Shown here: positions 42,374 to 50,112 of the stretch, piece after piece
Layout of the letters: the number at the start of each line of letters is the position of its first letter
Numbering within the stretch: position 1 is the first letter of the stretch
NCBI GenBank assembly: GCA_015075585.1
Contig: JABTUB010000001.1
Span: forward strand, 186,001 to 250,000
Direction: 5' to 3'
From: Chloracidobacterium sp.
GTDB lineage: Bacteria; Acidobacteriota; Blastocatellia; Pyrinomonadales; Pyrinomonadaceae
DNA: 64,000 bases
The notes under the pieces: generated by a model
The model's input: the letters and a program-made list of their open reading frames with translations, nothing else
What the model was told of the DNA's origin: nothing
The model's database searches: none
Program-made: the position numbers and the translations under genes

Positions 42374-42835
42374 TCAGGCCGCGGCCCTCTTGAACTCCTC
42401 GTATCGCTCATACGGAAAAGGCTGGTGCCAATTGAACTCGAAATCGTCCGTATCACGATCCTCATAAAGCTGGTCGAATGTGCGTGCAAATGCGGCCGTA
42501 AGCTCATCGAGCGTGTTCGTGTGCGAAAAGACGAGTTGCCGCTCCGGCTCGATGCGCTCGGCGGTCGGATACTCATAGATCTCGATCGAGGCGTTTTCGC
42601 CGTCCCGAATGAAGCGCAGATCGTATTCCTCGGGATCACGATTCCACTTCAACGTATGTTCAGTACGGCCACCGTCCTTTTGCAGTTCGGTAAGAATGGC
42701 CATAAGGTCGCCGAGAACGCCTTTGTACGGAGCGTGTGCCGTTGTCGTGTGAAACTCGGCCGTTCCGTCGTCAAAACCTATCGACATCCAGCCGCACTGC
42801 GGCGAATTGAAACTTACTTCTAATTTGCTCCTCAT
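42374..42835 (-). CDS. Uncharacterised acidic cytosolic protein
   Basis: 153 residues from ATG 42835 (MRSKLEVSF). The frame continues upstream to 42901, but that part is the AT-rich palindrome and unlikely to be coding. The protein is acidic and alternates predicted strands and helices (GWMSIGFDDGTAEFHT, GVLGDLMAILTELQKDG). Its layout resembles small immunity or SMI1-like folds only loosely. No family recognised. Confidence 0.6.
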   Translation of the reverse strand: MRSKLEVSFNSPQCGWMSIGFDDGTAEFHTTTAHAPYKGVLGDLMAILTELQKDGGRTEHTLKWNRDPEEYDLRFIRDGENASIEIYEYPTAERIEPERQLVFSHTNTLDELTAAFARTFDQLYEDRDTDDFEFNWHQPFPYERYEEFKRAAA

Positions 42836-42847
42836 CGTCAGCCTATA

Positions 42848-42930
42848 ATTGTAAATTTTTAATTGTTGATTGTTAATTGGCGGAAGAAAATCCCTGTTCA
42901 ATTAACAATCAACAATTTACAATTTACAAT
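42848..42930. repeat. Long AT-rich palindrome upstream of thyA
   Basis: Two 32-base arms (42848-42879 and 42899-42930) match as inverted repeats at 30 of 32 positions, with a 19-base loop. The sequence is built from short reused words, such as AATTGTTGATTGTTAATTG and ATTTACAATTTACAAT. It lies between two divergent genes, ending 8 bases before the thyA GTG. It could form a large hairpin in RNA from either strand and would hide the thyA ribosome site. It may also be a miniature mobile repeat. Confidence 0.85.
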
Positions 42931-42938
42931 CAACTTGA

Positions 42939-43784
42939 GTGAAACAGTATCACGATCTGTTAAAACATATCCTGGCGAACGGTACTCTGACGGATGACCG
43001 CACCGGCACGGGTACGACATCGGTATTCGGATATCAGACGCGGTATGACCTGCGGGCGGGTTTTCCTATCGTTACGACCAAACGGGTGCCTTTTCGCTGG
43101 GTCGCCGAGGAGCTTTTCTGGTTCCTGAGCGGCTCGACCGATGAGGCTGATCTGCGGGCACGCGGCGTCGATATTTGGCAGGAATGGGCGACAGCGGAGC
43201 AAACGGCACGTTTCGGACGAGCGGAAGGCGATCTCGGGCCGGTTTACGGCTATCTTTGGCGTTCATTCGGCGGGACCTATCCGGCAAAGGACGGTGTCGA
43301 TCAGATAGCACGGCTGATAAGGCACCTAAAGGATGATCCGAATTCTCGCCGGCTGATAGTTACGGGTTGGGACCCGCGCGTTTGCGATGATGTCGCCCTG
43401 CCGCCGTGCCATACGCTGTTCCAATTCAAGGTCGAGCGCGGACGTGTTCTGCATTGCCAGCTTTATCAACGCTCGGCCGACGCCTTTCTCGGCGTACCGT
43501 TCAACATCTCAAGCTACGCGCTGCTAACGCATTTGATCGCCCATGTTTGCGGACTCGAAGCGGGCGAATTCATACACACATTCGGCGATCTTCACATCTA
43601 TTCCAACCACCTCGAACAAGTGAGTGAGCTTCTCTCACGAGAGCCGCTGCCGCTGCCGGAACTGCGGCTCAAGGATGCCGAGGGCTTGAAAGGCCTCGAT
43701 GGCCTGCTCAATTTCAAGTTTGAGAATTTGCATTTGGACAATTACCGCTCGCTGGGAAAGATCTCGGCAGCGGTCGCGGTCTGA
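42939..43784 (+). CDS. thyA: Thymidylate synthase
   Basis: Makes dTMP from dUMP using methylenetetrahydrofolate. 281 residues. The nucleophile is Cys157 in LPPCHTLFQF, dUMP is held by QRSADAFLGVPFN, and the N-terminal DDRTGTGTTSVFG loop is present. It starts at GTG 42939 (MKQYHDLL), which matches family length. The AT-rich palindrome lies directly upstream, and no clear Shine-Dalgarno site is seen. No dihydrofolate reductase gene is adjacent. Confidence 0.96.
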   Translation: MKQYHDLLKHILANGTLTDDRTGTGTTSVFGYQTRYDLRAGFPIVTTKRVPFRWVAEELFWFLSGSTDEADLRARGVDIWQEWATAEQTARFGRAEGDLGPVYGYLWRSFGGTYPAKDGVDQIARLIRHLKDDPNSRRLIVTGWDPRVCDDVALPPCHTLFQFKVERGRVLHCQLYQRSADAFLGVPFNISSYALLTHLIAHVCGLEAGEFIHTFGDLHIYSNHLEQVSELLSREPLPLPELRLKDAEGLKGLDGLLNFKFENLHLDNYRSLGKISAAVAV

Positions 43785-43789
43785 GCCTT

Positions 43790-44992
43790 TTATTTTTGGA
43801 CGATGGAGTATTCGATACGGCGGTTGCGGTACTTGCCGTCCTCGGTCGAATTTGTTGTGATCGGCTTATTCATTCCATAGCCGCGTGTTTGAAGCGCTTC
43901 GGGCCGTACGCCGTATTTTACAAGCACTTCCTTAACCGAAGCGGCACGATCCTCAGAAAGCTTTTGGTTATAGGCAGCACCGCCGACATTATCGGTGTGG
44001 CCGCCGATCTCGAGGATCACCGACGGCGGCAGCTTCTTTATAAAACCTGCTCCTTTTTGCAGTGCCGCGAGCCTTACGGTGGGAACCTGCGAACTGCCGC
44101 TCGCAAAATTCACGACGAGAATATTTAGCGCCTTTATAAGGTCCTCAGGAGTGAACGGATCGGAAAGACTGTCGAGGGCCGTGTTGTAGCAGCGTTCGGC
44201 CTTGTCATCCTCGCCGACATGTATGTTCGAACAGTCGTCGGTCGGTGCGGCCGGTATCGCTTTACAGCGTGCCGTCATTTCCTTAAGCTTGTCGCCGTTG
44301 CCGCCTTTCATCATCTGCTTGTCGCACGTGTAGGTCGGATGAACGATCGAGATCTCGTGGTCGCCGGCTTTCAGGTTCTCGAGCCGGATGGACCCGTTCT
44401 CATCGGTTACGCCAAGCGGCGAGCCGTCAACCTGCACGGTGCTTCCGGCGGGAGCACCGATGACCTTTACGACGTAGCTCGTATCGCGAAGCACGATGAG
44501 ATAAACCGCCGCAAGCACAACGATCGCGAAAAAGAACATTGCCATAAGGCCGGCTGCGGCCCAAACCCAATTAGGAATGCCGCCCTTATCTTCCTGTTGT
44601 GCCTGCTCGGCGGCCTCGGTCGGCGTTGGCGGCAGTTTCTGATACTTGGCGCGTTCAGCCTCGGGAAGCTGGAAGTACGGCATCGTCTTGTCCATTCGCT
44701 CGCGCGGAGCGAAGTCTTCCGGTGCGGTGCCGAGGTCAGCCGCGTTCACATTGATATTCGTTTCGGTCATTCCCCATTCCGGGGTTGACGGCGTTCTGTC
44801 ACTGCCGGTATCTATCGGCTTTATGTTGAGAATGGTCTTTCCCCAATCGTCGGGAGCAGGCTTTGGGATGTTGCGATCCGGCGCGTCCCAGTCGCCGCCG
44901 TGATCATCGCGATCGGGCACACGGATATTAGGCGTCGTTTTCGTAAAATCGTCCGGCGGCGGCGGCGGCGGAATTTTGTTGTCCTCGCTCAC
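43790..44992 (-). CDS. OmpA-family protein with PEGA domain
   Basis: 400 residues starting with GTG at 44992. Residues 1-140 are cytosolic, proline-rich and disordered. One membrane helix lies at about 147-172 (WVWAAAGLMAMFFFAIVVL). A PEGA beta domain follows (about 178-230, GSTVQVDGSPLGVTDENGS). The C-terminal OmpA-like domain (about 290-400) binds peptidoglycan, with ILEIGGHTDNVGGAAYNQKLSEDRA and RNRRIEY. An anchor between inner membrane and cell wall is likely. It converges with thyA. Confidence 0.88.
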   Translation of the reverse strand: MSEDNKIPPPPPPDDFTKTTPNIRVPDRDDHGGDWDAPDRNIPKPAPDDWGKTILNIKPIDTGSDRTPSTPEWGMTETNINVNAADLGTAPEDFAPRERMDKTMPYFQLPEAERAKYQKLPPTPTEAAEQAQQEDKGGIPNWVWAAAGLMAMFFFAIVVLAAVYLIVLRDTSYVVKVIGAPAGSTVQVDGSPLGVTDENGSIRLENLKAGDHEISIVHPTYTCDKQMMKGGNGDKLKEMTARCKAIPAAPTDDCSNIHVGEDDKAERCYNTALDSLSDPFTPEDLIKALNILVVNFASGSSQVPTVRLAALQKGAGFIKKLPPSVILEIGGHTDNVGGAAYNQKLSEDRAASVKEVLVKYGVRPEALQTRGYGMNKPITTNSTEDGKYRNRRIEYSIVQK

Positions 44993-45072
44993 GATTGACC
45001 TTCAGCAGTGCGGCTGTCTGCCAAGATTATCAAGAAATTTTCACATTTATACAAGAGGAAGCTGTCGTTCGG

Positions 45073-45975
45073 CTATTTTACGTTCGGCGGCTGTGCCCCT
45101 TTTGTGCGGACATTTATGCCCTCATCGGCGATCAGGAAAAGCCTGCGGGCATCGTATGCCGATGTATTTGTCGGTAAATATGAGAGCAGGTAGCGATCCT
45201 TTCTCAGTTCGTCACAGATAGCCTTTGCTGCGGCTTGAGGATCGTCGATATCAAAGACGCGTCCGCCCGTACCTTCCGCAAGCTGTGATATCACGGCCGG
45301 TGCCTTCGGCTGCCCGCGCCGATATGCTCCGCCGGTGCGGTCCGGTATCTGCAGAGCGTAAAGCGTTACATTCCGGTTCTGCAGTTTATTGAGCGTCAGC
45401 TCGAATGTCGATCGGCTGCCGCGGTCAAGGCCGTCACCGATAAGCACGATGGCCGTCTTTCGTGTGCCGGGCATGAGAGGTACGAGTATCTGATCGACCG
45501 AGTCGTTCAAAGCATCGAAAAGGTACGGATTTCCCTTTTTGCGAAATGTCGCCAGCGAAGCATCCAGTTTCTTTGCATCATCCGTCCACTCCTGAATTAT
45601 CTCTGCCTTCTCATCGTAAGCCAGTACGAAGATCTGGTCGCCCTCGAAGATCTCATATGCGAATTCCATCACGGCCTTCTTTAGCGTCTCGATTGTCGTC
45701 GGCAGCGTTTGCGAATTATCTACAAGGATGACTATGCGGGATGCTGACGGATCGAAAGCAAAATTCTTGATCCGCTGTTCGATGCCGTTCTCGTAAAGAT
45801 ACAGATTTTCGGCTTTGATCGGCCCGGCGTTCTTATCCTGCCGCGATGCGGTTACCGGAATAATGGTGCCGTCAAGGTCGATACCCTGCGTATTATGTCG
45901 CGACTGTGCAAAGACAGATGTTGCCGCACAAGCGGCAACGAATATCCAAGCGAAATATGTCACGGTTCTGATCAT
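45073..45975 (-). CDS. Exported VWFA-domain protein (acidobacterial type)
   Basis: 300 residues with a signal peptide (about 1-23, FVAACAATSVFAQ). A von Willebrand A domain holds a MIDAS-like motif, IVILVDNSQT (D-x-S), and VLIGDGLDRGSRS. The domain build (an initial beta region 'NLYLYENGIEQ', then VWA) is that of the VWFA-related family common in Acidobacteriota. Probably a periplasmic metal-dependent binding protein. Its ATG overlaps the FmdB stop codon (ATGA), so the two are coupled. Confidence 0.83.
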   Translation of the reverse strand: MIRTVTYFAWIFVAACAATSVFAQSRHNTQGIDLDGTIIPVTASRQDKNAGPIKAENLYLYENGIEQRIKNFAFDPSASRIVILVDNSQTLPTTIETLKKAVMEFAYEIFEGDQIFVLAYDEKAEIIQEWTDDAKKLDASLATFRKKGNPYLFDALNDSVDQILVPLMPGTRKTAIVLIGDGLDRGSRSTFELTLNKLQNRNVTLYALQIPDRTGGAYRRGQPKAPAVISQLAEGTGGRVFDIDDPQAAAKAICDELRKDRYLLSYLPTNTSAYDARRLFLIADEGINVRTKGAQPPNVK

Positions 45976-46271
45976 TCCTTGGCCGGTGTCGAAGCCGGCG
46001 TCGCAGTCGGCCCTTCATTTTTGTTTGATGCGGCTTCCGCCGTTGAGGTTGATTCACCCGACGAAGAACTTTCGTCCTTAGGCTTTTTCGAGCCACCGGC
46101 GTAATCGGTTACATACCAGCCCGCACCTTTGAACTGGAAACCCGAAAGCGACCATTGCTTTTCGAGCTTGCCATGGCATTTCTCACACGCGGTAGGCGGC
46201 GCGTCCGACACGCTTTGGCGTATCTCGTAATGTGCGCCGCACTGCGTGCATTTGTATTCATAGATCGGCAT
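45972..46271 (-). CDS. FmdB-type zinc-ribbon protein
   Basis: 99 residues. The opening MPIYEYKCTQCGAHYEI followed by CEKCHG is the FmdB zinc-ribbon signature (two CxxC pairs). The remainder is low-complexity, rich in Ser/Glu/Thr/Ala and probably disordered. The role of FmdB proteins is unknown. Its stop overlaps the VWFA gene start by 4 bases. trxB lies upstream on the same strand, 26 bases away. Confidence 0.9.
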   Translation of the reverse strand: MPIYEYKCTQCGAHYEIRQSVSDAPPTACEKCHGKLEKQWSLSGFQFKGAGWYVTDYAGGSKKPKDESSSSGESTSTAEAASNKNEGPTATPASTPAKE

Positions 46272-46297
46272 AACGAATATTTTGCTGTCAGGCAGTG

Positions 46298-47284
46298 CTA
46301 TTTGCTGCCCTCGTGTTCGGCAAGAAACCTCTCGGCATCGATCGCGGCCATGCAGCCGGTACCGGCAGCGGTGATCGCCTGTCTGTAATATGAATCCTGC
46401 GCATCGCCGCAGGCAAATACGCCCGGCACGTTAGTGCGCATCGACTTTCCTTCGGTGATCAAATAGCCGGACTCATCCATATCAAGCTGGCCCTTGAACA
46501 GCTCGGTATTCGGCTTATGGCCTATGGCGATAAAGACGCCTCCGGTCGGGAGGTCATAGGTCTCATCCGTCAGATTATTGAACAGAGTTACACTCTCGAC
46601 GCCCGTCTCTTTCGTTCCTTTGATCTCCTTGACCTCAGTATTCCAAAGTACTTCGATCTTATCGCTCGCCAGTACGCGATCCTGCATTATGCGTGATGCA
46701 CGGAACTCGCCGCGCCGATGTACGAGCGTTACCTTAGATGCGAATTTTGTAAGGAACAACGCCTCTTCCATAGCCGTGTCGCCGCCGCCGACGATCACGA
46801 TCGGCTTGTCGCGGAAAAAGAAACCGTCGCATGTCGCACACGCCGAAACGCCATTGCCGCCGAGGCCTTCCGGAACGGGTGCTTCACCGGGGATGCCGAG
46901 CCATTTTGCCGATGCGCCGGTCGAGATTATCAAGGTCTCGGCTTTGATAAGGGTGCTTACCTCCTCGCTGTCGGCACTTTCTTTGCCGTAAAGTGTGAAC
47001 GGCCGCTTGCTAAGGTCAACACGGTCGATCCAAAGATCGATCATCTGCGTGCCGAAGCGCAGTGCCTGCTCGCGGAATTCATCCATCAAGATCGGCCCCA
47101 TGATGCCGCTGCGAAAGCCGGGATAATTCTCAACGTCGGTAGTAATGGTCAACTGGCCGCCGGGCTGCGGGCCTTGGATGACAAGCGGCGCAAGATCGGC
47201 TCGCGATGCGTAAATGGCCGCTGTCAAGCCCGCAGGGCCGGAACCCAGGATCACGACCTTATAGCTCAACTCTTTAGGTGACAT
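46298..47284 (-). CDS. trxB: Thioredoxin-disulfide reductase
   Basis: NADPH-dependent flavoenzyme that reduces thioredoxin. 328 residues from ATG 47284; an upstream TTG is in frame but unlikely. FAD loop ILGSGPAGLTAA, redox-active CATC (149-152), NADPH loop VGGGDTAMEEA and the C-terminal FACGDAQD are all present. It heads a minus-strand run with FmdB and VWFA genes. It may supply reductant to the exported thioredoxin-like protein found elsewhere in the window. Confidence 0.96.
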   Translation of the reverse strand: MSPKELSYKVVILGSGPAGLTAAIYASRADLAPLVIQGPQPGGQLTITTDVENYPGFRSGIMGPILMDEFREQALRFGTQMIDLWIDRVDLSKRPFTLYGKESADSEEVSTLIKAETLIISTGASAKWLGIPGEAPVPEGLGGNGVSACATCDGFFFRDKPIVIVGGGDTAMEEALFLTKFASKVTLVHRRGEFRASRIMQDRVLASDKIEVLWNTEVKEIKGTKETGVESVTLFNNLTDETYDLPTGGVFIAIGHKPNTELFKGQLDMDESGYLITEGKSMRTNVPGVFACGDAQDSYYRQAITAAGTGCMAAIDAERFLAEHEGSK

Positions 47285-47450
47285 AGAATTCAAATAACGA
47301 TAAACTTTCCTTTTAGACCGCTGTTATAGTATAACTATCGCATATTCGGTTCGTCTAATAACTCACGAACAGTCATTATTTAGGGTTAGGCGGCGGTCGG
47401 ATCAAGCAGACAGACGGCACAGCTGAGACACCTTTTTGTTGGCGAGTTAT

Positions 47451-47852
47451 ATGATAGTTGATGAAGGCTCGCAGATCTTATCGAATATGACACCTCGATC
47501 AGAGGATAAGCGTTTTGCACTTAGGATGGCTCTCCGCTTGCCGATAGTCGTTTCAGGACGGTCGGCTGACGGAGCGACATGGAGTGAACCCACCGAAACC
47601 GATGATATTTCAACTATCGGTGCCCTCTTTCAGTTAAATCAGCAGATCGCGGTAGGCGACGACCTTTATGTGCGCTCACACAGGCCGGACGGCGTTCCGG
47701 TCGAGGTCAAGGCACGAGCGGTCAGGCTCGCCCCGGCGAGCTACGGCTCGACACGCGTCGGCGTCTCGATCGTCGAATCAAAAGAAAGCTGGTATCGACT
47801 GTTCGTTTCTTGGGTCGCCGATGACAATGTGATCGAAGGCATCAGTGAATAA
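47451..47852 (+). CDS. PilZ-like domain protein
   Basis: 133 residues. The PilZ barrel is suggested by the N-terminal RSEDKRFALRMALRLPI, then TDDISTIGALF and the closing region RVGVSIV. Canonical c-di-GMP binding needs RxxxR and (D/N)xSxxG. Here RFALR fits, and DDISTIGA fits the second motif (DxSxxG), so c-di-GMP binding is plausible. The start is uncertain between ATG 47451 and ATG 47487. It precedes the hydratase gene by 18 bases. Confidence 0.75.
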   Translation: MIVDEGSQILSNMTPRSEDKRFALRMALRLPIVVSGRSADGATWSEPTETDDISTIGALFQLNQQIAVGDDLYVRSHRPDGVPVEVKARAVRLAPASYGSTRVGVSIVESKESWYRLFVSWVADDNVIEGISE

Positions 47853-47870
47853 GGCGGCTCTTCACCCTCT

Positions 47871-48647
47871 ATGTACGAAACCATAACTCTCGAAAAACGC
47901 GGCGCGGTCGCCGTGCTGACAATTAACAGGCCCGATAAACTCAATGCACTCAATAAAAAGGTGCATACTGAGTCTGTCGCGGCGCTTGATGAGCTGCGCG
48001 CTGATGATGCGGTCCGCGTGCTTGTCATTACGGGTTCGGGCGAGAAGTCCTTCATCGCGGGTGCCGATATAAGCGAATTCGAGGGCCAAACGCCTGTAAC
48101 GCAGCGTGACCAATTTCATGATCGAACGCTCTTTAATGTGATCGACCAGTTTCCAAAACCTGTTATCGCGATGGTGAATGGCTTTTGTCTCGGCGGCGGC
48201 AATGAGCTTGCGCTCGCATGCGATATCAGAATGGCAAGCGAGACGGCACGTTTTTCGCAGCCTGAGATCAACCTCGGCATCATTCCGGGCGGCGGCGGAA
48301 CACAGCGGCTGACCAACCTGATCGGCGAGGGGCGTTCTATGGAAATGATCTTGACCGGCGATATGATCGACGCGGCGACTGCCGAAAAACTCGGCCTTGT
48401 GAACCATGTCGTGCCCGCCGATCAGCTCGAGGCAGAGACGATGAAGCTTGCCGAAAAGATCGCCGAAAAGGCCCCGATCGCCCTTCAGCTTTGCAAAGAG
48501 GCCGTCAAATTCGCGTCGCGCTCGAACCTCGATGAAGGCCTCCGCCGCGAGGTCGATCTTTTCGCGATCGCTTTTTCGACCGAGGATAAGCAGGAAGGCG
48601 TTTCGGCGTTCCTCGAAAAGCGCAAGCCCGACTTCAAGGGGCGATAG
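47871..48647 (+). CDS. Enoyl-CoA hydratase/isomerase family protein
   Basis: 258 residues, a crotonase-fold enzyme. The oxyanion-hole segment is FIAGADISEF, and the second is NGFCLGGGNELALACD. Glutamates at the two catalytic positions are seen in GGGNELALA and in QPEINLGIIPGGGGTQRL, as in true hydratases acting in fatty-acid beta-oxidation. CoA-ester hydration is therefore likely; the chain-length preference is unknown. The terminal FLEKRKPDFKGR is also typical. Confidence 0.93.
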   Translation: MYETITLEKRGAVAVLTINRPDKLNALNKKVHTESVAALDELRADDAVRVLVITGSGEKSFIAGADISEFEGQTPVTQRDQFHDRTLFNVIDQFPKPVIAMVNGFCLGGGNELALACDIRMASETARFSQPEINLGIIPGGGGTQRLTNLIGEGRSMEMILTGDMIDAATAEKLGLVNHVVPADQLEAETMKLAEKIAEKAPIALQLCKEAVKFASRSNLDEGLRREVDLFAIAFSTEDKQEGVSAFLEKRKPDFKGR

Positions 48648-48657
48648 CCGGACGCGG

Positions 48658-48687
48658 TTGGCAAAACCTGCGCCTGTAATCTATAAT
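48658..48687 (+). promoter_or_regulatory. Sigma-70 promoter for tRNA-Ala
   Basis: -35 TTGGCA (48658-48663, 5 of 6) and a perfect -10 TATAAT (48682-48687) lie 18 nt apart. Transcription would start near 48694, about 27 bases before the tRNA. A 7-bp hairpin, CGCGGCT with AGCCGCG (48696-48715), fills the short leader. Confidence 0.75.
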
Positions 48688-48720
48688 TCAAAATTCGCGG
48701 CTTACCGGAGCCGCGATCAC

Positions 48721-48796
48721 GGGGACGTAGCTCAGCTGGGAGAGCGCATGAATGGCATTCATGAGGTCAGGGGTTCGATCCCCCTCGTCTCCACCA
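48721..48796 (+). tRNA. tRNA-Ala (anticodon GGC)
   Basis: Full cloverleaf. The acceptor stem GGGGACG pairs with CGTCTCC, including the G3:U70 wobble that identifies alanine tRNAs. The D arm is GCTC...GAGC. The anticodon stem CATGA/TCATG closes the loop ATGGCAT with anticodon GGC at 48754-48756. The T arm AGGGG/CCCCT carries loop TTCGATC. Discriminator A and an encoded CCA end the gene at 48796. Confidence 0.98.
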
Positions 48797-48806
48797 CCAT
48801 CTTAAG

Positions 48807-48837
48807 GCAGCCTTCTGAAGGGCTGCTTTTTATTTTT
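48807..48837 (+). terminator. Terminator of the tRNA-Ala gene
   Basis: GCAGCC (48807-48812) pairs with GGCTGC (48821-48826), followed by TTTTTATTTTT. It lies 10 bases after the tRNA and overlaps the 3' end of the minus-strand glycoside hydrolase gene. Confidence 0.85.
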
Positions 48838-50098
48838 GCAGGCGCTCGGCCGCCGTACGTATCACATTTAGGGTCGATGTGTCGCCGGCAAAAACGCTGT
48901 TCAAGCCCTGTTCTTCCATCGGCGGATCGCCCGTGAGTTCATCGCCCTTTCGCCAGAACGGATGTTCGGCGGACGGCACGGCATAACCGCCGAAGGCCCA
49001 AAACGCAGCTCCCGCAATATTGTTCCGGCCGATATGCGCAAAAACAGCAGCGTAATAGCGATCGCGAAATGTCGTTGCCGAATGCGGGTCGATCGATCCG
49101 CCGTCGCGCGGCAGCCCGAATTCCTCAATGACGAGCGGTTTATTGAGCCGCACGGCGACCGCCGCGTTTTCTGCAATGTACTTTTCGGTCTCTGCAAGGC
49201 TATGGGCAAAACCATCGGCAAGTTTGTCCTTTTCGAACCAGCCCCAATTTTTAGGCCAAATATGTATCGTCAGATAATCGATATTTGCATCAGAGTGAAT
49301 TTTCTCGAATAGCTCGACCGACTCAGTGCCGATGTAGCCCTCGTGGCCTGTCGTTATCAGATGACGGCTGTCCTTGCGTCGGATGAACTTTGCCGCCGCG
49401 GCAATGAACCGTACATACGCATCATTTGATGCGGGGCGCATCGGCCGCGGTTCATTGGCGATCTCCCAAGCCATTATCGTCGGGTCGTCAACGTAGCGAC
49501 GGCCGTTTACACTGTTGCGGCGTGAGAGGACGTAAGCGACCTGCTTGCGGTATGCAGCGATGCACTTATCGCAGTCGTAAAATTTCGCCGTCAGGTCACG
49601 CATTTCATCCCATTCTGGCCTTTGGGCGAGCCACTTTGAACTGATGGCATTATTCCAGATCAAATACTGCTGCCAGCCGCCGCTCCATTCCCAATTGTTG
49701 CTGAAAAAAATGACGGCGCGCATACCGCGCTTCGACATCTCATCGAGGATCACGTCGATGCCAACAAGCGCCGCTCCATCGAATTCGAGTTGCCGCGGTT
49801 GGAGCGGCGGCCCAATGCGTACGATGCCGTTAAGTAGGCCCGAGCCTTCCGCACCGGCTATCAAGCGAAGGTTCGTAACACCGTTCGCCTTCATCAGATC
49901 GAGTTCACGGCGAAGCCGCTCAATACCGCGGCCCTTGTCGCGTTCGAGGCCGAGATAGGAGCCGTACCAATAGTTCGCACCGACGAAATGATAAGGCGTA
50001 TTACCGGAATACATCTGCCCGCCGCGCACCGTAATGAACGGCTGTGCGCTGACGGCCGCTGCGAACGCTAAGATAGAAATGAGCGTGAATTTACGCAT
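48830..50098 (-). CDS. Exported GH5-like glycoside hydrolase (beta-mannanase type)
   Basis: 422 residues with a signal peptide (about 1-18, ILAFAAAVSAQ). The (beta/alpha)8 domain shows NYWYGSYLG, a proton donor in MAWEIANEPRP (near residue 214) and a nucleophile in PLVIEEFGLPRDG (near 329). The 'ANYWY' start and long first loop are like GH5 mannan endo-1,4-mannosidases. It would attack beta-mannan or glucomannan outside the cell. Two alpha-glucan enzyme genes lie upstream on the same strand. Confidence 0.87.
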   Translation of the reverse strand: MRKFTLISILAFAAAVSAQPFITVRGGQMYSGNTPYHFVGANYWYGSYLGLERDKGRGIERLRRELDLMKANGVTNLRLIAGAEGSGLLNGIVRIGPPLQPRQLEFDGAALVGIDVILDEMSKRGMRAVIFFSNNWEWSGGWQQYLIWNNAISSKWLAQRPEWDEMRDLTAKFYDCDKCIAAYRKQVAYVLSRRNSVNGRRYVDDPTIMAWEIANEPRPMRPASNDAYVRFIAAAAKFIRRKDSRHLITTGHEGYIGTESVELFEKIHSDANIDYLTIHIWPKNWGWFEKDKLADGFAHSLAETEKYIAENAAVAVRLNKPLVIEEFGLPRDGGSIDPHSATTFRDRYYAAVFAHIGRNNIAGAAFWAFGGYAVPSAEHPFWRKGDELTGDPPMEEQGLNSVFAGDTSTLNVIRTAAERLQK

Positions 50099-50112
50099 CT
50101 CGCATCAATGCT

